Shown in pieces: positions 54,800-64,000 of a stretch of 64,000 nucleotides of DNA. This stretch comes from Schistocerca nitens (taxonomy: Eukaryota > Arthropoda > Insecta > Orthoptera > Acrididae). The notes under the pieces were generated by a model, which was not told where the DNA came from, ran no database searches, and saw only the letters and a list, made by a program, of their open reading frames with translations. The stretch lies in assembly GCF_023898315.1 (NCBI RefSeq), contig NC_064614.1:70816501-70880500 (forward strand), in the 5' to 3' direction. Every line of letters begins with the position of its first letter. Position 1 is the first letter of the stretch. A program made the translations under genes and the position numbers.

Positions 54800-57213
54800 T
54801 CTCTACAAAGTGTGCCTCAACGATACAAATAGCCACACCGTTAAGTGTAACATCAACGGAGAGACATCTGTGAAGATAACAGACTAATCCATGGATCCAG
54901 AAGAGGGTAGCAGCCACTGTCGGAGCAACAGTCTCGACTGAACCGACCTAACGTTAGTGAAAATAGCCTTGCTCTCCTCTAAACATGGGAAAATTATGGT
55001 CATCGTTTTTCCACGAGAGGAAGCAGTGCTATGCTACAGTATGGATTAATGGTGATGTCTTCTTTTTCAGTAAGATTTTGCGGAGGTAAAACATTCCAAC
55101 ATTTGGGCTTCCAGCAGTACGTCCTCATCAGTAAAACAAAACCATTTCTGGAAATTTACTGGTCCTTGCTTGAAATGCTACATCTCTCAATCGGGTAAGT
55201 AGGATGGGCAATTCCAAAAGATAAATGGGTCGGTGGAAGTTGGATACAGTGAGAATTAGTAAAGTATGCTGTCAGATAGAACAAGACATCTCATCGGGTA
55301 AGTTGCCACTCAACAACCAAACCGAACACGGGTACTCCAGGAGTACGTATAATAATGAAAAAGGAAATAGGAAAGCAGGTAAGTTATTACTAGCGATATA
55401 GTGGAAACCTTATCGCATTCAACACCCACTGCAGTAGTACAAGTTTACATGCCACCTAGTTCCGTAAATGCTGAAGACATTGACAAAGTATATGATAAAG
55501 GATATTATTCTGATCGTGAAAGGACGGGTTAATTTAATTGTGATGGGTGATTGGAATAGTGTAGTAAGAAAAAGCATAGAAAGAAATATAGCAAGATAAC
55601 ATGGACTGGGGAACAGGAAACAAAGAGGAAGCTGGATGGTAGAATTTGGCATATATCATAATTAGATCATCACTAACACTTCATTTAAGAATCATGAAAG
55701 AACAGTTTTATGTGGATGAGGCCTTGAGAGACCAGAAGGTTGAAATTGTTTATTTTGTGATGAGACAGATTTCAAAACCAGATTTCAATTTGTGAGACAT
55801 TTACAGGAGCAGATGTGGACTTCGACCACAATTTAACTGTAATGAGCTGCAGATTAAAAATTAAGAAATTGCAAAACATTTGGAAATTAAGATGAGTCCT
55901 GGATAAAATGAAGGAATGAGCTTCTTGACGGTTTGAAACGGATCATTAGGCACAGTTGGACTGAAACCGAAGAAAGTGTACAATGGAAGATGAAATGGGG
56001 TAAGCAGCGGACGCTGACTTAGGCAAAAAGACATGGCCTACTAGAAATGCCTAGATAACACACAAGATATTCAATTTAATAGAGTATGAAATATAAAAAC
56101 GTATCAAGCAGAATACTGTTGTCTAACAAATTAGACTGACAGAACACCTAGTGAGGAATGATTATAGGACAAATGTAAGGATGTAGAAGCACGTATAATT
56201 AAGGGAAATATAGATACCAGCTATAGGAAGTTCAAATAGACGTCTGGACCAAGGGAAACATTTATTGAATGAATGTAAAGAGCCTAAATGGCAAGTCAGT
56301 GCAAAGCACAGAAGTGAAAAGTGAAACGAAAATATAAAATAGGTCTACAATGGAACTGAAAGGGAAGTAGCTGAGACGGGAGATTGGGTACTGCGATAGG
56401 AATATGACAGTAATACAAGTCGAAACAAGGGCCCTAGATTTCACGTGCTCGCGCTGAAATATTGAAATCCTTGGGAGAGCCAGCCATGACAGATATTCCA
56501 TCTGGGTCTCAAGGTACAGTATGTGAAACGGGCGAAATACCCTTAGGGGTCAGGCAGAATGCAATAATTCCATTTGCAAAGAGGACTAGTGTTAACAGGT
56601 ATGAATACTGCCGAACTAACAGTTTAATACTACATTATTGCAAAATACAAATTACATATAGAAAAGAATGGAGAAACTGGTAGAAGTTCCTCTCTGGGTC
56701 AGAGAGGTAGTATTGACCCTATGACTTTACAAATACAGCAATTATAGATTTAGAGAAAGTTTTTAACGATGTTAACTGGACAGCGGCCTTTGAAATTTAA
56801 AGATATCAAGAACATAATACAGGTATTGAAAGGAAATTTGCAACTTGTGTTGAAACCAAACTACAGCTGTGTGTCGAAGAAGGTGAGAGGCAAGGCGTAG
56901 TTGAGACATGAGAGAGATGCTATTCAGTCTTTGCACTGAGAAAGCAGTGAAGGGAACCAAATTGACAATTCGAAAGAGAATCGAAGTTCAGGGAGGAGAA
57001 ATAGAAAGTTCAAGGTATCCTGATGAGAGGGCAATTTTGTCAAAGCAAAGGACTTGGAGAGCAGCTGAACGGAATGAACAGCGCCTTGAAAGAGATTATA
57101 AAACAATTTTAGTGGAATTTAGTCGAATTAAATCAGATGATGATATGGAAAATTCATTAGGAAAGGAGACACAAACAGCGGTAGGCGAGTTTTGCTATTT
57201 TGGCAGCAAAATG

Positions 57214-58277
57214 CAAAGGGCAGTCCAGTGAAAACGAGACAGATGTAGAAAAGTAGAGACACTGTTTCTTATCTCAAAACATATGCCGTAATTGTTAATT
57301 GAATTTTATCCATAGTGGATGCTGTTGAAGTCCGTGACTGTTCCTTTATAGGGTGTAGAAAAATTTCCGCTACCAGTCACAATAAAAGATTCTTTATTTA
57401 TCACACGACCGGTTTCGTGCCCATCCTCAGGTGTTTGTAATTCATGTACATGTTTATATTTCTCAGGTGTCTGTAATTCATATACATGTTTATATTGCTG
57501 GAGATCACTGTATAAATACAAAAAAATATTTACTGGTGACTTGTATCTATTTAGTCACCATCTAATAATATTTTTGTAATTATACAATGATCTCCAAGTA
57601 AACGAATGTATGAACACCTGAGGATGGGCACAAGCCCGGAACCGGACGTGTAACAAACAAATAATCTTTTATTGTGATTGGTAGCGGAAATTTTTCTACA
57701 CCGTATAACTGTTAATGCATTTAGTCCACTGTGACTCAATAACGTCAGTGCCTTCATGGAAAAAATGTTGGCAGTTTTCGACAAGAACATGGTTGTACCA
57801 AGCCGTGGACATCTTCGAGCGAAGCAAATCGACGACCTTGAATGTCTTTTTCCTGGGCTCTAAAAGATGGAAATCAAATAGGAAGAAGGAAGATGTCACG
57901 GTTGTATGGACAATATGTAGCGGAAATTCAGCAGCTAACTTGAGACACATGTTGCCTAGTTTGCTTCGCCTACGATGCAGACGTCTGGCTGGGAAGCCCT
58001 TAGAAGTCCTCCATACAGTCCCGATCTCTCCCCATGCGATTTCCACATTTTTGCAGAATCGAAGGAAGACATTCGTGGCCATCGATTTCTTTCACAGGAA
58101 GAGATGGACGTCTGGGTACGGTCATGATTCCGTAGAAAAAAAGAAACGTTTTTCCATGAAGCCATTGCCCACCTTGTCTCACAGAGGAATAAATGTACTG
58201 AGAGTTACGGACATTACTTTTAAAATAGTGAACAGGTTACTTGCAATTTCTTTCGATCTCTTTCGTTTGCGCTTTGT
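57214..58277. mobile_element. Mariner-derived insertion with two opposed transposase C-termini
   Basis: Interrupts the ancient RTE-B copy between GGCAGCAAAA and TAACTGATGATGG. On the minus strand, 57705-57860 encodes QHFFHEGTDVIESQWTKCIN, a mariner C-terminus. On the plus strand, 58005-58190 encodes PPYSPDLSPCDFHIF, EDIRGHRF and ETFFHEAIAHLVSQ, also a mariner C-terminal half (one stop, one small frame slip). The two are not close copies of each other, so they may come from different mariner families. A fold-back element lies inside. Confidence 0.65.
57352..57702. repeat. Fold-back (long inverted repeat) element 2
   Basis: Arms 57352-57445 and 57608-57702 are inverted copies (GGTGTAGAAAAATTTCCGCT outermost on both sides), containing CACCTGAGGATGGGCAC and ACCGG. 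The loop holds a tandem pair of 36-bp units (CAGGTGTTTGTAATTCATG...) at 57429-57500, the first of which overlaps the end of the left arm. Confidence 0.9.
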
Positions 58278-58723
58278 AACTGATGATGGCCAAAGCAGAG
58301 AGGATATAAAGTAGAGACAGGCAATAGCAAGAAATGCGTTTCTGGAAAGAATGAATTTGTTAACATCTAACACAACTATCAGTGATAAGAAGACTTTTCT
58401 AAAAACATTTGTGTCTGTAGTGTACATCTGTGTCGCAGCGGACAATAAGCAGTTTAGAGAAGAAGCGAACAGAATCTACTGAAATGCAGTGCTATAGAAG
58501 AATGCTGAAGATTAGGCGACCAGATCGAATTACATATTAGGAGGTAATGAATTGGATTTGGGAAAATAGAAATTTATGGCACAACTTTACTAAAGGGGTC
58601 GGTCGAGAAGACACATCCTGAGTCATAAGGTGATCGTCTGTTAGGTGACGGGAAAAATTGTGAGAGGTAAGATTTGTAGACCAAGTGTTGAGTACGGTAA
58701 GCAGGTTCACATGGATTTAGGTT

Positions 58724-58915
58724 CAAATGGCTCTGAGCACTATGGGACTTAGCATCTGAAGTCCTCAATCCCCTAGAACTTAGAACTACTTAAACGTAAG
58801 TAACCTAAGGACATCACACACATTCATGCCCGAGGCAGAATTCGAACCTGCGGTCGTAGCGGTCGCGCGGTTCCAGACTGAAGCGACTACAACCGCTCGG
58901 CCACATCGGCTGGCC
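58724..58915 (-). mobile_element. tRNA-headed SINE in the ancient RTE-B copy
   Basis: Minus strand, same family as 8267-8501 and 14024-14218. The flanks CATGGATTTAGGTT (58710-58723) and CATGGGTTTAGGTT (58916-58929) form a 14-bp duplication with one change. The A box reads TGGCCGAGCGGTT; the B box reads GGTTCGAATTC, with one deviation from the consensus. Confidence 0.92.
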
Positions 58916-59080
58916 CATGGGTTTAGGTTACAGTAGTTATGCAGGGATGAAGAATCTTGCACACGATAGACCACCACGAAGGGCGGTATCATACTAGTTT
59001 TGGACAGAAGAGCACGACAGCAACAGCAACAACAACAACATTTTATATTAATTTCATCATATGTTAATTTCAACCACATA

Positions 59081-59920
59081 CGAGGGTCATTCCATAAGTC
59101 ATGGTAACTACGGTACATCGCGTGAACGAGTAGCATCGCCGTAATCGCAGTAAATACACTGCAAATCCCGTGGCAGACATTACCATAATTAACCGACAGC
59201 CTGCGACTGCATGCGCCGATGGCTCGGTACGAGCTTCTCAAACATTCAGTGTGAAGATGGTCTTGCTACATGATTCTCTTCCCCTCACCAGACCACATTC
59301 AATGGGACCTCGACCTCATTCTATAGTTGAAATTATTGAATCGGAGGCGCTTTGTAAACAGGGTGAATGTAAAAAAATATTCGAACGTGTGTGGATTCCT
59401 AAGGGACCAAACGGCTGAGGTCATCGGTCCCTAGACTTACACACTACTTAAACTAACTTATGCTAAGAACAACACACGCACACCCGTGCCCTAGGGAGGA
59501 CTCAAACCTCCGGCAGGAGGGGCCGTGCGGTCCGTGACATGACGCCCTAAACCACGCGGCCAGTCCGCGCGGCGGGCGAATCACCTCACAGTGGCACACA
59601 TTGATGGCAACCTCAACGGCATTCAAAGCCTTCGCCATCATTGGCAACGCTGTGTGTATGCCCGGGAGGGGGGGGGGGGGAGGGAGAGTATTTTGAAGCA
59701 CAGTGGTTAATTTTAATTCATTTCTTTCCGTCTGTTCCCCGTGAACAATAAATTTGCACAGATTCCAATGTGTGTGTTTTATTTCAACCTTTAACGTGAC
59801 GTGTTGTACTAGAACCCTATTGTATGCTGACATTCAGATACACACTGCGATACCGGTCAATGCACAAAGTGTAATTCGCAGAATATCCGACATTTGGCTT
59901 GACTTATGGAATTACCCTAG
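59081..59920 (+). mobile_element. Internally deleted mariner transposon with nested SINE
   Basis: The left end CGAGGGTCATTCCATAAGTC and the right end, inverted, CTAGGGTAATTCCATAAGTC match over about 20 bp with few changes. TA lies at both borders (59079-59080, 59921-59922). Without the SINE the element is about 660 bp, half of a normal mariner. The right part keeps a transposase C-terminus (HHWQRCVYAR, EYFE) disrupted by a long G-run (59664-59686). Confidence 0.82.
59397..59573 (-). mobile_element. tRNA-headed SINE, another subtype
   Basis: Minus strand. The head contains TGGCCGCGTGGTT (A box) and GGTTTGAGTCC (B box); the body has TAAGTTAGTTTAAGTAGTG and GATGACCTCAGCCGTTTGG. No clear target-site duplication. 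Nested inside the mariner at 59081-59920. Confidence 0.85.
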
Positions 59921-59922
59921 TA

Positions 59923-60359
59923 TTTCTTTTTCGTACGAAAATGATTTGGATTCTTTCCTGAATATTTAATGCTATTTAACCCCCGCTTTCACGGTAGCAG
60001 TAGGTACTACAGTAATCTTCTCCTTCTAAGTTAAATTTTACTCCTTTTTTAAATGACTGCCTCAGATCTTTTACATAGTTCGTTTCCACCAAACTGGAGA
60101 ACACTGGTTCAGTCATATTGTGTCTTCAGTTTCCAGTATTCTACTTCATTCTGTACTCAATTTTATTTATTGTTGTGAATTTCAGAGTTTTGTCATCTCT
60201 ACCAGATAGTCGTACGAAACCATGGTTGATTGTAAAATGGCCACGAATCCCGTACTAAGTCTGCAAGTGAATGCCTTCGTCTAATGTCAGTCATCATAAC
60301 CATCTATGAAGTAAGTTTCGTTGATCCATTATGGACCATGGGACACCGACTGGCACGTA
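59923..60359. other. No recognisable feature
   Basis: AT-leaning, non-coding. Confidence 0.4.
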
Positions 60360-60675
60360 TTTCTTGATGCAATAATTTACCAACAGCCATATGCCTTGTA
60401 GAAATTTATTTAATGAACTTCTTACGTGGTACCAGTTTCGGCATTACATTGATACCACACAGACTCTGTGTCGCCTGGCCACCATGAGCTGTTGCATAGC
60501 GATTTGATTCACGGATCCAGTTATTTGGCTCCTTCCGTGTATACCGATTTTACGACTATGACGTGTGGGGCCTGAAGATGGCATCAATGTAATGCCGAAA
60601 CGGGTAGCACATAAGAAGTTCATAAAATAAATTTCTACAGTACATACGGCCGTTGGTAAATTATTGCATCAAGAG
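60360..60675. repeat. Fold-back (long inverted repeat) element 3
   Basis: Arms at about 60360-60462 and 60563-60675 are inverted copies: CTTGATGCAATAATTTACCA outermost, then GTAGAAATTTATTT, TGAACTTCTTA, and inside GTTTCGGCATTACATTGAT. The loop is about 100 bp. Confidence 0.9.
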
Positions 60676-60721
60676 ATCTATGATGTAAGTTCAACAGTTA
60701 TTTTGAAAGCACATCTTGACC

Positions 60722-60915
60722 TACCGAGGTAGATGGCTGGTTAGCACGGAGAACTCACATGGGCACTCAGACTTAGTTTCCGTAACTTGCTGAAGTTATA
60801 TGCCGAGATGATACCTTTTGAGGACTTGACCCATTTCCGTCCACATCCTTCCCCCGATCCACGCATGCACTGATGTCGTCATCGACGGCACGATAAAGTC
60901 TTCCATTCCTGCTTC
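60722..60915 (+). mobile_element. tRNA-derived SINE with deleted B box, third type
   Basis: ACCGAGGTAGATGGCTGGTTAGC is a decayed A-box head. The region that should hold the B box is missing. Later parts (ATGCCGAGATGATACCTTTTG, TCGACGGCACGATAAA) match a SINE family that I recognise from orthopterans. No duplication found. Confidence 0.7.
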
Positions 60916-61609
60916 TTTTGTTGGATTTTTACTGCTGTGAATGTGGTGATGAGAATTAAACATTACCTGCCACCTGTTTCGGTAACCGTAAGCAAAGGAG
61001 ATGAATGCGTGCAACGAGACCGAAAGCAGCAAAGTGAAGCGTACACCGTAGGAAGTAGGTTAAACGTGTTGAATATAAGTTTAAGCAACAGTCTTTGTTC
61101 GGTTTTCATCCCGCCCCACCGGCTCTTCCTAAATACCACGCGCTGTGCGTAGCATAAAGATGTTTACATTTAATCACTGTCAGCAGCAGAAGTTCTCCCC
61201 CCCAACTGGTTTAGCCGCAGACTTCAGCCGGTGTTTGAGGACCGTCGTGGCAGGAGACGAGGCGAAGAAGTGTAATCTGAGAGATGCCAGGCGGGGAACA
61301 AACAGCGCCGGCTTCTCTTCCGGGCGGAGTGCAGGTAAATTCTGCCGGGACATGCAAATGAGGCACCGGTATGAGAGATGGAGCGCTGAAATATTGAACG
61401 AGCTCCCGAACACGGGGCGCCCGTGCTATGCTGCCTCCCGCTCACAGAGTCCTGTCACTGTCGGTAAGGGCGCCACGCGATACTCTGCCAGCCCCCCTCT
61501 AGCTGTGTAAAGTATTTTCTGTCCTCAAATTTGTTCACGTCAGTTCTAAAGCACACTGGCTGCAGTTGCCGCACTTTATGTTTACGAAAGTTAATAAATC
61601 AGTCAAGAG
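60916..61609. other. Interval with a CpG-rich block at 61180-61500
   Basis: No gene recognised. The block is rich in G+C and CpG and carries an octamer ATGCAAAT at 61352-61359. It could be a regulatory element. Confidence 0.45.
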
Positions 61610-61793
61610 GGCCAGGAGAGTGTCTCTGCTAGAAAGAGTAGATAAGCAGTTGTTAACATCTCACGTAGACAATTAACTGAAATCATTCAGTTCCAGAAGG
61701 GTGGACACAGAGGAATTAGGGACAAGGTTTTTAAAGAAACGTAAATCGTGCTCTTGACAAGTATGTGCCTAGTAAGTGGATCAAGTATGGAGA

Positions 61794-61876
61794 GACCTCA
61801 ACGGCATTCAAAGCCTTCGCCATCATTGGCAACGCTGTGTGTATGCCCAGGGGGGGTGGGAATATTTTGAAGCGCA
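61794..61876 (+). mobile_element. Short copy of the mariner 3' coding segment at 59609-59703
   Basis: CTCAACGGCATTCAAAGCC to GTGTATGCCC, then a G-run and ATTTTGAAGC, nearly identical to 59612-59698. It lies directly against a SINE, and the pair is inserted in the LINE with AGAC at both outer borders. Confidence 0.8.
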
Positions 61877-62064
61877 GCCGGCCGATGTGACCGAGCGGTT
61901 CTGTGCGCGACAGTCTGGAACCACGTGACTGATACGGTCGCATTTTCGAATCCTGCCTCGGGTATGGATGTGTGTGATGTCCTTAGGTTAGTTAGGTTTA
62001 AGTAGTTCTAAGTTCTAGGCGACCGATGACCTCAGATGTGAAGTCCCATGGTGCTCTGAACCAT
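61877..62064 (+). mobile_element. tRNA-headed SINE, first unit of a partial dimer
   Basis: Head GTGACCGAGCGGTTCTG (A box), TTTCGAATCC (B box), body AGGTTAGTTAGGTTTAAG, end TGCTCTGAACCA. The same family as 14024-14218. Confidence 0.9.
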
Positions 62065-62182
62065 TTTTCGAATATTGCCTCGGGTATGGATGTGTGTAAG
62101 GTTAATCAGGTTTAAGTAGTTCTAAGTCTAGGGGACTGATGACCTCAGATGTTAAGTCACATAGTGCTTAGAGCCATTTGAA
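62065..62182 (+). mobile_element. Partial SINE, second unit of the dimer
   Basis: Starts at the B-box region (TTTCGAATATTGCCTCGGG) and continues to GAGCCATTTGAA; the tRNA-like 5' half is absent. It directly follows the first unit. Confidence 0.9.
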
Positions 62183-62719
62183 TTTTAAAAGACGCATCAT
62201 GGTTTAATAACTGAATTCGGAAAATGCTGAGGTAGCAAAGGCTGTTGTACTCTCGGATCAAAAGAGGACGCCCAAATGACGACAAGCAAAGATTCATAGA
62301 GATTCATGCGTCTATGTCAAGATGTATGCACGGAGCATACAACAGCCACAAAAAAATATAATAGCTACCATCATACCTTGGACAAAGATCTGGAGGAGAA
62401 CACGAAAAAATTCTGTTCCGTGTAAAATTTCCCAACGGGTCTAAGGATTCCATCAAGTCACTCGTTGCTTAGTCAGGTTTGGTAGCAGAAGACCGCAAAA
62501 GGAAAGCCGAAGTTCTAGGTCCTATGTTTAAGAAATCGTTCACTGATGAGAAGCGTACAAACGTACCGTGGTTTGACCTTTGCAGAGAGTAGCGTATGGA
62601 TGACATAGTAATAAACATCCTTGGCGTAGAGAAACAAATGAAAGTTGCGAAACTAAATACGTTTCCAGCTCCGGATGGAATTCCAATTCGGTTTCACAAA
62701 AAGTACCCAAAGTCATTGG

Positions 62720-63775
62720 TGTTGTTGTTGTGCTCCTCAGTCCAGAGACTGATTTGATGCAGCTCTCCAAGCTACTCTATCCTGTGCAAGCTTCTTCATC
62801 TCCCAGTACCTACTGCAATCTAAATCCTTCTGAACCTGCTAAGTGTATTCATCTCTTGGTCTCACTCTGCAATTTTTACCCTCCACGCTGACCTCCAACA
62901 CTAACTTCGAGTTCCCTCAGAACATGTTCTACCTACCGATCCCTTCTTCTAGTCAAGTTGTGCCACAAATTTCTCTTCTCCCAACTTCTACTCAATACCT
63001 CCTCGTTAGTTATGTGATCTACCCATCTAATCGTCAGCATTCTTCTGTAGCACCACATTTCAAAAGCTTCTATTCTCTTCTTGTCTAAACTATTTATCGT
63101 CCATGTTTCACTTCCATACATGGCTACACTCCATACAAATACTTTCAGAAACGACTTCCTGACTCTTAAATCTATACTCGATGTTAAAAAATTTCTCATC
63201 TTCAGAAACGCTTTCCTTGCCAGTGCCGATGTACATTTTATATTCTCTCTACTTCGATCATCATCAATTATTTTGCTTCCCAAATAGTAAAACTCATTTA
63301 CTACATCAAGTGTTTCATTTCCTAATCTAATTCCCTCGACTCTTTATAACTGCTTTCTGATTCCTGTGCAAATCGTAAATAGCCTCTCTCTCCCTGTATT
63401 AGACCCCTGCCACCTTCAGAAATTGAAAGAGAGTAGTCCAGAAAACAGTGCCAAAAGCTTTTCTAAGTCTACAAATGCTAGAAACGTAGGTCTGCCTTTA
63501 CTTAATCTATCTTCTAGGATAATTCGTAGGGTCGGTATTGCCTCACGTGTTCCAACATTTCAACAGAATCCAAACTGATCTTCTCCAAGCTCAGCTTCTA
63601 CTTTGCAGCCGTGACTTATTAAACTGATAGTTCGGTTAATTTCACATCTGTAAACACCTGCTTTCGTTGGCATTGGAATTATTATATTCTTCTTGAAGTC
63701 TGAAGGTATTTCGCCTGTCTCATACATCTTGCTCACCAGATGGTAGAGTTTTATCAGGGCTGGCTCTTGCAAGGC
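62720..63775 (-). pseudogene. Truncated and internally deleted RTE-B copy
   Basis: Minus strand with a (CAA)n tail at its left edge. It keeps YETGEIPSDFKKNIIIP, FGFC and the C-terminal SFLKVFVWSVAMYGSETWT region. Compared with 47751-51042, about 400 bp around the FADD block are gone at 63332, where both edges share CCCTC, and about 44 bp at 63602. Inserted into the CR1/L2-like LINE; no clear target-site duplication. Confidence 0.88.
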
Positions 63776-64000
63776 TACAGACCGGAAAGCTCATGTCCGC
63801 GAATCAGCAAGGCTTCAGAAAGTATTACTCGTGCGACACTCAGCTTTCTGTTTTCTCACATGATATACTGCGAACTATGGATGAAGAGAATAGGCAGATT
63901 CTATATTTCTAGATTTCTGAAACGAAGTCGGCACGGTACGCCATTGCAGGTACGATCATACGGTATACACAGATATGTAACTGGTTCTAAGACTTCTGAA

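Larger units (their letters stand above)
54800..59039 (+). pseudogene. Ancient near full-length RTE-B copy with nested insertions
   Basis: Plus strand. 54800-55040 aligns with the 5' UTR of the intact RTE-B element. 55050-56200 covers the endonuclease (VVQVYMPPSS, then LIVMGDWNS in broken frames). 56462-56683 matches LGEPVMTKLYHLVSKMYETG. 56908-57213 matches the region around the FADD block and FCYLGSK. After an insertion (57214-58277) it resumes at TAACTGATGATGG and runs to a CAACAACAACAACA tail at about 59039, with a SINE at 58724-58915. Stops and indels are dense, and residue identity to the intact copy looks near half. The FADD catalytic block is lost. Confidence 0.8.
61610..64000 (+). 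pseudogene. CR1/L2-like LINE with nested insertions, runs past the window end
   Basis: 61620-61793 and 62193-62719 carry the region before the RT: KWIKYGE just before the first insertion, and later VVINILGVEKQMKVAKLNTF-like sequence leading to PAPDGIPIRFHKKY. After the RTE-B insertion, 63776-64000 continues with QGFRKYYSCDTQLSVF and HDILRTMDEENRQILYF in mixed frames, the usual RT block before the first catalytic Asp. Stops and frameshifts are many. Confidence 0.75.

Overview
This window looks like repeat-dense DNA from a large arthropod genome, most likely an orthopteran of the Schistocerca (grasshopper/locust) type. That is inferred from tRNA-headed SINEs that I recognise from that genus (about nine insertions), several Tc1/mariner families, RTE and CR1/L2-like non-LTR retrotransposons, and long intervals with no recognisable gene. 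I found no convincing host exon, no tRNA or rRNA gene, no CRISPR array and nothing prokaryotic. No homology search was run; family names come from motifs and from alignments made by eye within the window.

Layout. 1-5987: an RTE-clade LINE (RTE-A, minus) between two (TA)n tracts, flanked by dead copies of two different Tc1 families. 6096-11828: a mariner fold-back element, a Tc1 remnant, a Tc1 copy split by a SINE, and another Tc1 copy with good terminal repeats. 11829-21980: AT-rich DNA with a CpG-rich block (12010-12560), SINEs with target-site duplications, two loci of one degenerate satellite-like repeat, a truncated RTE-B copy and a CR1/L2-like LINE. 22385-26315: a SINE, a 47-bp tandem repeat, a second copy of Tc1 family 2, then unannotated DNA.

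26316-36011 is a triple nest. A CR1/L2-like LINE was split by a mariner element, which was then split by a Ty3/gypsy-type LTR retrotransposon with 1.75-kb LTRs that has lost protease, RT and RNase H. 36012-43489: compound microsatellites, a Tc1 remnant, a fold-back element, and a SINE split by a LINE fragment.

43781-45206 is a Tc1-like transposon with intact transposase and terminal repeats. 46175-46989 looks like a solo LTR. 47751-51042 is a full-length RTE-B LINE with a 987-codon open frame and a perfect 11-bp target-site duplication. 54800-59039 is a very old, near full-length RTE-B copy carrying mariner, fold-back and SINE insertions. 59081-64000 holds a deleted mariner with a nested SINE, another fold-back element, a CpG-rich block, and a CR1/L2-like LINE interrupted by a partial SINE dimer and an RTE-B fragment.

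The elements depend on each other in known ways. RTE and CR1/L2 proteins copy their own RNA and are the likely source of SINE mobilisation. The intact Tc1 transposase could act on deleted relatives that keep matching ends. The two intact elements are the only candidates for present activity; everything else is relic DNA whose nesting gives a relative order of insertions.
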